From Bacillota bacterium (GTDB lineage: Bacteria; Bacillota; Clostridia; Christensenellales; Aristaeellaceae), in the NCBI GenBank assembly GCA_023396045.1, contig JAEWXD010000009.1, forward strand, positions 1 to 26,050: a DNA stretch of 26,050 bases, read 5' to 3'. Below, one piece after another: positions 7,367 to 13,871 of the stretch. Under the pieces are notes generated by a model. That model did no database searches. It was not told the DNA's origin and worked only from the letters and a program-made list of their open reading frames with translations. The translations under genes were made by a program, and so were the position numbers. Position 1 is the stretch's first letter. Every line of letters starts with the position of its first letter.

Positions 7367-8735
7367 TACAGCGCTGATACTCTTTAGCCGTTTGGCTATT
7401 GCAGGGCAAGCAAAATCCAGGCTCTTTCCCTATATGGGGGAAGAGCCTGCTGCTACCCTGCAACAATGCTTTATAGATGGTGCAGGCAAAGAATTTGCAA
7501 CCTTCCCGGCAGATGTTTTTGTGTTCTATACCGGCAATGAGGGGAAAACAGAGGCAAGCAAAGCAACCTATAAAAATGCAAAAACAGACTTGGAGCATTG
7601 TTTTTCTTATGCCAAAGCCTTTGAGTTGCAAAGCGAGGGTGGCTTGGCAAACAAAATGCAAAAAGCTTTTAATCATGTCTTTGCGCAAGGTTATGAGCGG
7701 GTGGTTCTCGTGGGTACAGATATTCCGGAACTTCGGCAAAATGATGTGCGTTTGGCATTGCAATTACTCTGTGAAAAAGATGTTGTGTTTGGCACCACAG
7801 AAGATGGTGGTTATTATTTAGTGGGCTTTGCCAAACAAATGCAAGAGCATATTGGTGATGTATTTGCTATTGAGCAATACGGCAATGCCAATGTAATGCA
7901 AGCCACCTTGGAGAACTGCAAAAACTTCAATGTGGGTTTTGTGCTTCCCAAACAAGATGTAGATACTAAACAAGATATACAGCATTTTTTGTACAAAATG
8001 CGTGAAGATAAACGCTTGCGCAAAAACAAAGCTTGTAGTTTTTTGGCTGCACAGGCCAAAATAAGCATTATTGTGCCTATGTATAATGAGCAATCTACCA
8101 TAGAAGCTTTACTTGTGCAGCTTGCACCCTTGCAAACAGAATGTGAAATCATCTTGGTAGATGGTGGCAGTACTGACGCTACTTTAAGCCTTATTCCGGA
8201 AAGCTTTACCGTGCTGCACAGCCCCAAAGGCAGAGCCAAGCAAATGAATCTTGGCGCACAGCAGGCCACAGGGGATATTTTGTTCTTCTTACATAGCGAT
8301 AGTGTTTTACCTAAAAACCCTTTGCAAGTCATACGCAAAGTAATGCAAAAGCATCATGCAGGCTGTTTTGGTATTGCATTTAAATGTTGGCATCCATTTT
8401 TACTCGTGTGCCGTATTGTGAGCAATATGCGTGTGTTTGATAGAAAAGTAATGTTTGGGGATCAAGGTATATTCATAGATAGGAACCTGTTTATGCAAGT
8501 AGGTGGCTTTCCGGAATTGCCCATTATGGAAGATTACCAGTTTTCTTTGCAATTAAAGGATAGAGGAATTCGTCTGGGCATGGCAACAAGACGCATTTAT
8601 ACCTCTGCACGCAGGTTCCCTAAAAATAGTATACAAATGTTAAAGTTGATGTGGCACATGAACCGTTTACGCAAACGGTATAGAGATTTGCAAAGCCCGC
8701 AGGAGTTGCTGCAACAATATAAGGATGTACGTTAA
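7359..8735 (+). CDS. Bifunctional TIGR04282-TIGR04283 transferase (rSAM/selenodomain-associated transferase 1/2 fusion)
   Basis: 458 residues, two transferase domains in one chain. Residues 1-215 form the DUF2064/TIGR04282 domain: LILFSRLAIAGQAKSRLFP matches the nucleotidyl/glycosyltransferase start (F.K.P..G..KTRL), followed by LVGTDIPEL and the EDGGYYLVGF signature. From about residue 226 a GT-A family 2 glycosyltransferase (TIGR04283) begins: ISIIVPMYNEQSTIEALL, ILVDGGSTDAT, a KGRAKQMNLGA segment and FLHSDS as the metal-binding region. These two families are usually separate neighbouring genes next to a radical SAM/Cys-rich (ArsS-type) protein in arsenosugar-like loci; here they are fused and no radical-SAM gene is in view. 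No membrane segment is evident. Last gene of the operon. The product is unknown; a modified sugar or lipid is plausible. Confidence 0.88.
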   Translation: MHNTALILFSRLAIAGQAKSRLFPYMGEEPAATLQQCFIDGAGKEFATFPADVFVFYTGNEGKTEASKATYKNAKTDLEHCFSYAKAFELQSEGGLANKMQKAFNHVFAQGYERVVLVGTDIPELRQNDVRLALQLLCEKDVVFGTTEDGGYYLVGFAKQMQEHIGDVFAIEQYGNANVMQATLENCKNFNVGFVLPKQDVDTKQDIQHFLYKMREDKRLRKNKACSFLAAQAKISIIVPMYNEQSTIEALLVQLAPLQTECEIILVDGGSTDATLSLIPESFTVLHSPKGRAKQMNLGAQQATGDILFFLHSDSVLPKNPLQVIRKVMQKHHAGCFGIAFKCWHPFLLVCRIVSNMRVFDRKVMFGDQGIFIDRNLFMQVGGFPELPIMEDYQFSLQLKDRGIRLGMATRRIYTSARRFPKNSIQMLKLMWHMNRLRKRYRDLQSPQELLQQYKDVR

Positions 8736-8778
8736 GTATAAAAAATAGTAATTTGCAAAAAGATTTTATACAATGCAC

Positions 8779-8807
8779 TTGCTATTTATTGTGTAATGTG
8801 ATAATAT
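8779..8807 (+). promoter_or_regulatory. Promoter of the rhodanese lipoprotein gene
   Basis: TTGCTA (8779-8784), a 17-bp spacer and TAATAT (8802-8807). The -10 element lies inside the palindrome at 8798-8813. An AAAGGAG ribosome binding site lies before the ATG at 8848. Confidence 0.55.
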
Positions 8808-8813
8808 TATCAC
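8798..8813. promoter_or_regulatory. Perfect 16-bp palindromic operator candidate
   Basis: GTGATAATATTATCAC is a perfect 8+8 palindrome covering the -10 box of the rhodanese lipoprotein promoter, the position of a repressor site. It resembles Fur-family half-sites (TGATAAT) but lacks the usual 1-bp centre, and the half-site spacing does not fit CRP/FNR. The cognate regulator is unknown. Confidence 0.55.
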
Positions 8814-8847
8814 GAAATATAATTAAACTACCCAAAGGAGTTTTATC

Positions 8848-9663
8848 ATGAAAAGAAAATATCTTGTATTACTTGCTATGGCAGTAATGGCTGTTCTTTT
8901 ACTCAGCTCTTGTGCATCTAAAAAGATGGACATTAACGAAGTAAAAACAGAAAACGGTTTCCAATATGTTAGCCCGGAAGCAGCTTTAGAAGCAGCTAAA
9001 GACGGCAAATCTCACATTTTAGACGTACGCGCTTGGGAAAATTATTCCACAGGTCGTGTAGCCAATTCTGAATGGAGCCCAATCTTCCCATTGGAAGACA
9101 CCACTTTAGAAGCAAGCATGCAAGAATATGCAAAAGCTAACTTGCAAGATGGTGAAAAAATCTATATCGTTTGCAACAGTGGCAAACGTGGCGCAGAAAA
9201 AACCACCGAAATCTTAAAAGGTCTTGGTATTGACGAAAAATTGATTTTCACTGTTGAAGGTGGTGCCAAAGCATTATCCGATATTAAAGGCGCTTTAAGC
9301 ACAAACCGTGTCGATGAAGCGATTGACTGGAAATATATCAAAGGTAGCGAAGTATTGGCTATGGAAGGCGCTCAAATCGTAGATGTACGTGATGCAGATA
9401 CATATGCACAAGGCCACTTGGCAGCAAGCCAAAACTTACCACTAAAAGAAATTGAAAGTGCAGAAGCTCAAACCGCTATGTACAACTTAGCTCAATCCGG
9501 CTTAGACAAGAGCAAACCTGTTTACTTCCTCTGTTACAGTGGCAACAAATGTGCTAAAACCGCTATCTCTGTTATGTTAGATGCAGGCCATAAAGCAGAA
9601 AATCTTTTCATTATTGAAAACGGCGCAAAAGACGAAGCTATTTCCGGTGCTTTTGTTAAATAA
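8848..9663 (+). CDS. Lipoprotein with two rhodanese domains
   Basis: 271-residue predicted lipoprotein. The signal sequence ends in lipobox LSSC with Cys22 as the lipidated residue, so the protein sits on the outer face of the membrane. Two rhodanese domains follow. Domain 1 (about 37-145) has LDVRAWENYSTGRV and active-site loop C109-NSGKRG. Domain 2 (about 160-270) has VDVRDADTYAQGHL and loop C229-YSGNKC. Both keep the catalytic Cys, so persulfide/sulfur transfer is plausible for each. Tandem rhodaneses often have one dead domain, which is not the case here. It follows the redox/transferase operon by 112 bp but has its own promoter and a strong terminator. An extracytoplasmic sulfurtransferase next to an Fe-S/TVP38 operon hints at sulfur or chalcogen chemistry; this is inference. 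Confidence 0.88.
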   Translation: MKRKYLVLLAMAVMAVLLLSSCASKKMDINEVKTENGFQYVSPEAALEAAKDGKSHILDVRAWENYSTGRVANSEWSPIFPLEDTTLEASMQEYAKANLQDGEKIYIVCNSGKRGAEKTTEILKGLGIDEKLIFTVEGGAKALSDIKGALSTNRVDEAIDWKYIKGSEVLAMEGAQIVDVRDADTYAQGHLAASQNLPLKEIESAEAQTAMYNLAQSGLDKSKPVYFLCYSGNKCAKTAISVMLDAGHKAENLFIIENGAKDEAISGAFVK

Positions 9664-9680
9664 TTAAATCTATTAAAAAA

Positions 9681-9707
9681 GCTTGTCCTTTAGGGCAAGC
9701 GTTTTTT
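9681..9707 (+). terminator. Terminator of the rhodanese lipoprotein gene
   Basis: Stem GCTTGTCC / GGGCAAGC (one G-T pair), loop TTTA, followed by G and six Ts. Confidence 0.88.
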
Positions 9708-9816
9708 GTGCATAGAACTATTGCATAGTTGTTTTCTTGTTCTTTATTTTTGTTATGTTTTTCAGCAGGCATTTTTTATTTCTTTTTTGGAGCTGCTCAT
9801 TTTTTTGTTTTCTCTC

Positions 9817-9846
9817 TTGACAGTTGAACGGCTGCTCAACTATAAT
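9817..9846 (+). promoter_or_regulatory. Consensus promoter of the ArsR-CDF operon
   Basis: TTGACA (9817-9822) and TATAAT (9841-9846) with an 18-bp spacer. Both hexamers match the sigma-A consensus exactly; the long spacer is entirely occupied by operator O1. Strong promoters with operator in the spacer are typical of metal-derepressed genes. Confidence 0.85.
9823..9840. promoter_or_regulatory. ArsR/SmtB operator O1
   Basis: Imperfect inverted repeat GTTGAACGGCTGCTCAAC, outer arms GTTGA/TCAAC. It fills the spacer between -35 and -10 exactly and matches the TGA-N8-TCA pattern of SmtB/CzrA-type metal repressor sites. Confidence 0.75.
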
Positions 9847-9849
9847 AAA

Positions 9850-9867
9850 GTTGAGCAATTATTCAAC
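9850..9867. promoter_or_regulatory. ArsR/SmtB operator O2
   Basis: Inverted repeat GTTGAGCAATTATTCAAC, the same GTTGA-N8-TCAAC pattern as O1, lying three bases after the -10 box over the transcription start. Centre-to-centre distance to O1 is 27 bp. Confidence 0.72.
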
Positions 9868-9883
9868 TATTGGAGGTGCAAAT

Positions 9884-10282
9884 GTGAAACAGCTACCATG
9901 CAATTCTGTTTGTGAAGCATGCTTGTGTCATGGCAACACATTGGAATGTTTGCAGGCACGCAAACAAAGTATTCCGGAGGAGCAAAGGTTTTTATTCTTG
10001 GCAAGCTTTTTTAAAAATTTAGGGGATAGCACACGCTGTAAAATTTTATTTGTACTGTCTCAAAAAGAACTTTGTGTGGGCAATATTGCTTATTTAATAG
10101 GCATGACAAAATCTGCCGTATCACATCAGCTTAAAAAACTGAAAGATGCCAAAGTGCTTAAAAGTCGTAAGGAGGGCAAGGAGGTATATTACAGTTTAGA
10201 TGATGCCCATGTGCAGCAAATGTTTGCACTCACTTTTGCCCATATTGCTCATCAAGAGGAGGATCAGCATGAAAACAGATAA
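9884..10282 (+). CDS. ArsR/SmtB-family metal-sensing repressor (CzrA-like)
   Basis: 132-residue winged-helix repressor that should leave its operators when loaded with Zn(II) or a similar metal. I choose GTG at 9884 because GGAGG (9872-9876) lies 7 bp before it; a longer in-frame TTG start at 9824 would begin inside operator O1. The alpha-5 metal site is complete: Asp107-x-His109-x10-His120-x2-His123, as in CzrA/SmtB zinc sensors. The alpha-3 region reads ELCVGN, with one Cys of the CadC/ArsR Cys-Val-Cys motif retained. The recognition helix is TKSAVSHQLKKL. The N-terminus is Cys-rich (Cys6, 10, 13, 15, 22 and His16), resembling the extra CadC-type thiolate site. It overlaps the exporter gene by 14 bp and is probably autoregulated. 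Confidence 0.92.
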   Translation: MKQLPCNSVCEACLCHGNTLECLQARKQSIPEEQRFLFLASFFKNLGDSTRCKILFVLSQKELCVGNIAYLIGMTKSAVSHQLKKLKDAKVLKSRKEGKEVYYSLDDAHVQQMFALTFAHIAHQEEDQHENR

Positions 10283-11171
10283 AAATATAGGCATTGCCTT
10301 TTTACTGAACCTTTGTTTTTCTATTTTTGAATTTATAGGTGGCACACTTACTGGCAGTGTTGCCATTGTGTCTGACGCAGTGCACGACCTTGGCGACGCA
10401 CTTAGTATAGGTGTTTCCTATATGTTAGAAAAAAAGAGTAAGCAAAAAGCAGACGATATATATAGTTATGGCTATGCACGTTTCTCTGTGATTGGTAGCG
10501 TTATTACTACCACCATACTTTTGGTTGGTTCTGTGCTTGTTATTTATCATGCCATACAACGCGTACTCCACCCGGTAGAAATTCATTACAATGGTATGAT
10601 CCTTATGGGGATATTTGGGGTGTTGGTAAACTTTGGAGCAGCTTATGTAACCAAAAGTGGCGATTCTTTAAACCAAAAAGCTGTGAACCTACATATGTTA
10701 GAAGATGTTTTGGGTTGGGTAGTGGTTCTTATTGGCGCAATTATTATGCGCTTTACAGACATTTCTATAATTGACCCTATTTTATCTATTGGCGTAGCAG
10801 GTTATATTTTGTATAATGCTATACAGAATATGCAGGAAGTATTGCAGGTGTTTTTAGAAAAAACACCAAAAGGTATAGAAAGCAAGGAATTGTTGCACCA
10901 TTTATTACATATAGAAGGTGTGCAGGATGTGCACCATTTGCATGTGTGGAGTATAGATGGCTTTAACCATTGTGCAACCTTGCATGTGGTATGCCCTGCC
11001 AGTCAGGCCCATGCTGTAAAACATGCTGTGCGAGATGAACTTATGGAACATGGTGTTGGCCATGTAACCATAGAACAGGAAAATCCGGGGGAACATTGCC
11101 ATGATAGCTCTTGTACTGTGCATGCTGTATCTGCAGCACATGGGCATCACCACCACCATCACCATCATTAA
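10269..11171 (+). CDS. CDF-family zinc/divalent cation exporter (CzcD/ZitB-like) with His8 tail
   Basis: 300-residue cation diffusion facilitator, exporting Zn(II) or related metals by proton antiport. The start at 10269 is set by GAGGAGG 6 bp upstream; a longer in-frame ATG at 10200 lies inside the repressor gene. Transport site A is intact: His39-x3-Asp43 in TM2 (HDLGD) and His142-x3-Asp146 in TM5 (HMLED), the His/Asp set of zinc-selecting CDFs. The cytoplasmic C-terminal domain (about 205-275) has HHLHVWSIDG. The last 25 residues are extremely His-rich (EHCHDSSCTVH..., then HGHHHHHHHH), ending in eight His. CDFs more often carry such a loop between TM4 and TM5. Co-transcribed with the zinc repressor. 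Confidence 0.94.
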   Translation: MKTDKNIGIAFLLNLCFSIFEFIGGTLTGSVAIVSDAVHDLGDALSIGVSYMLEKKSKQKADDIYSYGYARFSVIGSVITTTILLVGSVLVIYHAIQRVLHPVEIHYNGMILMGIFGVLVNFGAAYVTKSGDSLNQKAVNLHMLEDVLGWVVVLIGAIIMRFTDISIIDPILSIGVAGYILYNAIQNMQEVLQVFLEKTPKGIESKELLHHLLHIEGVQDVHHLHVWSIDGFNHCATLHVVCPASQAHAVKHAVRDELMEHGVGHVTIEQENPGEHCHDSSCTVHAVSAAHGHHHHHHHH

Positions 11172-11176
11172 AATTT

Positions 11177-11202
11177 ACCTATGCAGTATGCATAGGTTTT
11201 TT
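11177..11202 (+). terminator. Terminator of the ArsR-CDF operon
   Basis: 9-bp stem ACCTATGCA / TGCATAGGT with a 3-base loop, followed by a run of Ts, starting 6 bases after the stop codon. Confidence 0.87.
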
Positions 11203-11342
11203 AATATATGGTTTATACAAAAAAAGTATTCTATATGTGTTTGAATTGCTCTTGCAAGAAAATACAATTTTCATTGGCATGCTTTTCAGTATAGATATGA
11301 AGTATTTCACATCAAGCCAAATCTAATATAAACTTGCAAAAG

Positions 11343-11367
11343 AAAACCCTCGGCATAAGCCAAGGGC
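11343..11367 (-). terminator. Terminator of the peptidoglycan-binding protein gene
   Basis: On the minus strand, stem CCCTTGGC / GCCGAGGG with loop TTAT, followed by TTTTCTTTT. It lies 33 bases beyond the stop codon. A second small inverted repeat, GATCC...GGATC (11372-11386), is between stop and stem. Confidence 0.82.
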
Positions 11368-11399
11368 TCTGATCCAACGGGGATCTGTGTAGTTTATTC

Positions 11400-13256
11400 T
11401 TATTGCACTTCTTGCCCGGTTAGAGCCTTCCATGCTTTACGGATTACATTTTGGTTTTGCACCCCATAGTTAGGGTCGTTTTGTTGGGTTTCATTCATAT
11501 CTCTTAAAAAGTGAACACATAAGTGGCCGTTAAAATTATTGTTTTTAATCGTTTGTGCATCATGGGGCACATTATGCGTGGCTACCATTGTCCACTTACC
11601 GCTTGGCAATTGTGCATACATAACACGAGGGGTCCAGGATGTAATACCGAATATGCTTTGCATTATAGCGGTATCATCTGCTGTAATAGGCTCAGCATCT
11701 AAGTGCCTGCCTCTGCTCATTACACGTATGTTATAGCCTTTTTTGCTGGAAGGATCATACATATACACGGTATTGCCGGTGCGTAAGCTTCCTTTTACTT
11801 CATTAAACCAGTGCAATAGTTCAATGTTGCCGTTAGGGGCAGGGTAGACTATGTTTTGTTGTGGTTTATTTTGTGGAGCATTGGGCTTTTCTTGCGGGGC
11901 AGGTGTAGCTTGCGGAGCAGGAGTAACTTGTGGTATAGCCTCATATTCTATTTTGATTTTGGCTTTTTTATAAAGCTGTTCCAGTGTTTTTTTACCTGCA
12001 ACACCGTCTGCACTGAGTTTATAGCGCTTTTGGAATTTTTTTAGAGCATCTTCGGTTGCGTTGCCAAATATACCGTCAGCAGTGCCATCTAAATAGTTTA
12101 GCGTTTGTAATGCAATTTGCATTTCTTTTACATATTGGTTATCATCGCCATTGCGCAAGGAAGCATTGGGTATGGTGGCTGTTTGTATGCTCTGTTTAGG
12201 GGCAGGATTATTTTTGTTATTGTTATTGTTATTGTTATTTGGTTGGCTTTGCTTTTCCAATTCTGCTTTGCTTAATACTTTACCGGTTACAGAAATGTTG
12301 GCTTTTTCATATAGCAAACGCAAAGTACCATCACCGGCAACACCGTCTGCACTTAATTTATATTTTTTTTGGAATTTTTTTAAGGCCGCTTCTGTACTTT
12401 TGCCAAAGGTGCTATCCAAATCGCCTTTTAAAAAGCCAAGTTTATTCAATGCAAACTGCATTTCATATACAGAAGTTCCGCTGTCATTTCTTCTAAGAGA
12501 AGAAATAGGCAACACAACCGATGTAATAGTAAGCGCTTGTGGATTTGGAAGATTGGAAGCATTGGGTATGGTGGTTGTTTGTGTGCTCTGTTTAGGGGCA
12601 GGATTATTTTTGTTATTGTTATTTGGTTGGTTTTGCTTTTCCAATTCTGCTTTGCTTAATACTTTACCGGTTACAGAAATGTTGGCTTTTTCATACAGCA
12701 AACGCAAAGTACCATCACCGGCAACACCGTCTGCACTTAATTTATATTTTTTTTGGAATTTTTTTAAGGCCGCTTCTGTACTTTTGCCAAAGGTGCTATC
12801 CAAATCGCCTTTAAAAAAACCAAGTTTATTCAATGCAAATTGCATTTCATATACAGAAGTTCCGCTGTCGTTTCTTTTAAGAGAAGAAATAGGCAACACA
12901 ACCGATGTAATGGTAAGCGCTTGTGGATTTGGAAGATTGGAAGTATTAGTTGTATTATTTTTCTTGTTATTATTATCTTTTTTATTTACTGTGTTGAATA
13001 GCGCTTGCATGGTTGCATTTCCGGCATGTCCATCCACCGTTAAGCCGTTTTGTTTTTGAAAGCGAAGAAGTGCTTTTAAAGTACCATCGCCAAATTTACC
13101 GTCTGTTTTTACAGAATAGCCAAGTTTTTTTAAGGCTTCTTGCATAGCAAGTACGGCATCGCCGCTGTGCCCAACACGCAGTGTTTCTGCTTTTGTTGTG
13201 CTAACACCAAAGGCAATGATACATACCATTACAAGTGCAAGTAACTTTTTAATCAA
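11400..13256 (-). CDS. Secreted protein with four peptidoglycan-binding repeats and a conserved C-terminal domain
   Basis: About 618 residues, exported cell-wall protein. I choose TTG at 13256: AAGGAG lies 8 bases before it, whereas the GTG at 13265 overlaps the Shine-Dalgarno itself. The signal peptide ends near TTKA. Four PG_binding_1 modules (D-G-x-F-G-x-x-T-x-x-A-L-x-x-F-Q) sit at roughly residues 25-85, 130-190, 255-320 and 370-430, joined by Asn/Lys/Pro/Gln-rich linkers; modules 2 and 3 are near-identical through a recent duplication. After an Ala-Pro-Gln linker, the last ~150 residues form a domain common in clostridial PG-binding proteins, with RHLDAEPIT, TSWTPR, VATHNVPH and FNGHLCVHF; the His and Cys residues could be catalytic or metal-binding but no activity is established. 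A 17-bp-spaced promoter precedes it. Confidence 0.87.
   Translation of the reverse strand: MIKKLLALVMVCIIAFGVSTTKAETLRVGHSGDAVLAMQEALKKLGYSVKTDGKFGDGTLKALLRFQKQNGLTVDGHAGNATMQALFNTVNKKDNNNKKNNTTNTSNLPNPQALTITSVVLPISSLKRNDSGTSVYEMQFALNKLGFFKGDLDSTFGKSTEAALKKFQKKYKLSADGVAGDGTLRLLYEKANISVTGKVLSKAELEKQNQPNNNNKNNPAPKQSTQTTTIPNASNLPNPQALTITSVVLPISSLRRNDSGTSVYEMQFALNKLGFLKGDLDSTFGKSTEAALKKFQKKYKLSADGVAGDGTLRLLYEKANISVTGKVLSKAELEKQSQPNNNNNNNNKNNPAPKQSIQTATIPNASLRNGDDNQYVKEMQIALQTLNYLDGTADGIFGNATEDALKKFQKRYKLSADGVAGKKTLEQLYKKAKIKIEYEAIPQVTPAPQATPAPQEKPNAPQNKPQQNIVYPAPNGNIELLHWFNEVKGSLRTGNTVYMYDPSSKKGYNIRVMSRGRHLDAEPITADDTAIMQSIFGITSWTPRVMYAQLPSGKWTMVATHNVPHDAQTIKNNNFNGHLCVHFLRDMNETQQNDPNYGVQNQNVIRKAWKALTGQEVQ
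12157..12936 (-). repeat. Tandem 384/396-bp in-frame duplication
   Basis: Bases 12157-12552 and 12553-12936 are near-identical copies, each encoding one PG-binding module plus linker. The period is 384 bp through the module. The extra 12 bp in the first copy comes from two more 6-bp TTATTG units in the poly-Asn microsatellite (12215-12238), giving eight Asn instead of four. Differences are few and mostly silent, so the duplication is recent or homogenised by recombination. Confidence 0.9.
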
Positions 13257-13290
13257 TTCGTTCACTCCTTTTCTGTAACAATTCTTGTAA

Positions 13291-13319
13291 ATTATAGCAG
13301 AATATATCGCATTTGTAAA
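13291..13319 (-). promoter_or_regulatory. Promoter of the peptidoglycan-binding protein gene
   Basis: On the minus strand TTTACA (13319-13314), a 17-bp spacer and TATAAT (13296-13291), with TGC directly before the -10 hexamer (extended -10). Very strong match. Confidence 0.8.
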
Positions 13320-13348
13320 CTAATTTTAATAATATGTTACAAATGCGA
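13307..13348. repeat. 12-bp perfect inverted repeat overlapping the -35 element
   Basis: TCGCATTTGTAA (13307-13318) and TTACAAATGCGA (13337-13348) are exact inverted copies separated by 18 bases. The inner arm contains most of the -35 box of the peptidoglycan-binding gene, which suggests an operator for an unknown dimeric regulator. Confidence 0.6.
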
Positions 13349-13387
13349 AATAAATTACGGGTGCGAGTATAATGATGGCCCCTAAGC

Positions 13388-13421
13388 ATAAAAAAATAGA
13401 AAAGTTTTTTCAAACTTTTCT
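13388..13421 (-). terminator. Minus-strand terminator after the TDT remnant
   Basis: On the minus strand, stem AGAAAAGTTT / AAACTTTTCT with a GAAA tetraloop, followed by ATTTTTTT. An outer CCCCTA/TAGGGG pair (13379-13384 and 13426-13431) encloses the hairpin. Confidence 0.75.
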
Positions 13422-13443
13422 GCCATAGGGGAAGGGTAAAAAA

Positions 13444-13566
13444 CTATTTTTCTATTTTGCCACCGGAGTATGCACCGGTATCATAGTTTTTGTGAATTTC
13501 AATATTTTCTGCACTCATTTTTGCTTTTGTAAGTCTTTCTTGAATGCCTTTTTTATTGCCATGCAT
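13444..13566 (-). pseudogene. Orphan 3' coding-like tail, 40 codons, unidentified
   Basis: An open frame ending in TAG at 13444 reads KKGIQERLTKAKMSAENIEI and then HKNYDTGAYSGGKIEK. The composition is hydrophilic and protein-like, followed by a good terminator, but no ribosome binding site precedes its ATG (13566) and its start overlaps, out of frame, the end of the truncated TDT transporter. I read it as the 3' end of another gene joined to the TDT remnant by deletion; a genuine small protein is the alternative. I do not recognise the family. Confidence 0.35.
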
Positions 13567-13858
13567 GCAATAACAAAGAGCACCACCATAGCAATTGTGC
13601 ACTAAAGCCACTTGCATAAGTGCTCAAAATGGCGATTGCCATAGGGAAACAGGCAAAAGAGCCTGCTACTACTGGGTTGCCCAGTTCTGTAAATACAGCT
13701 TTGCCTATTACACAGATTTTTGCAATTAAGCCAAGCAATGTTAAGCAGGCAAGTACGCTACGTAGTACAGGCATGTCTGCCTTTACTAAGTTTCCCAAAG
13801 CGAGCATAGCAAGTGCCACACCAGCCATGGGCAGGGGAATTTTTTTAATCAGCTTCAT
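13553..13858 (-). pseudogene. Truncated TDT-family (TehA/SLAC1-like) transporter
   Basis: About 101 codons remain of a protein family normally near 300-330 residues. The start KKIPLPMAGVALAMLALGNL and later NPVVAGSFACFPMAIAILSTY match the N-terminus of tellurite-resistance/dicarboxylate transporter (TDT, voltage-dependent anion channel superfamily) proteins. After a third hydrophobic segment (LLWWCSLLLH) the frame stops. The remaining seven or so membrane helices are absent; what follows is an unrelated hydrophilic tail. Promoter and start are intact, so a short membrane peptide may still be made, but transport is not expected. Confidence 0.75.
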
Positions 13859-13871
13859 AAATCTTCCGATT

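Noticed and set aside
7113..7763. A 216-codon minus-strand open frame across the TVP38/transferase boundary
   Set aside because: It overlaps two well-supported genes on the other strand and shows no recognisable domain.
8798..8813. A canonical Fur/PerR or CRP/FNR site
   Set aside because: Half-site spacing is off: no central base for the Fur 7-1-7 form, and 8 rather than 6 bases between GTGA and TCAC for CRP.
12215..12238. A CRISPR-like or regulatory repeat
   Set aside because: It is a simple TTATTG microsatellite coding for poly-Asn in a linker.
12151..13059. A 302-codon open frame on the plus strand opposite the peptidoglycan-binding gene
   Set aside because: It is the antisense of the tandem repeats, lacks a ribosome binding site, and mirrors the duplication; the minus-strand frame has a signal peptide and real domains.
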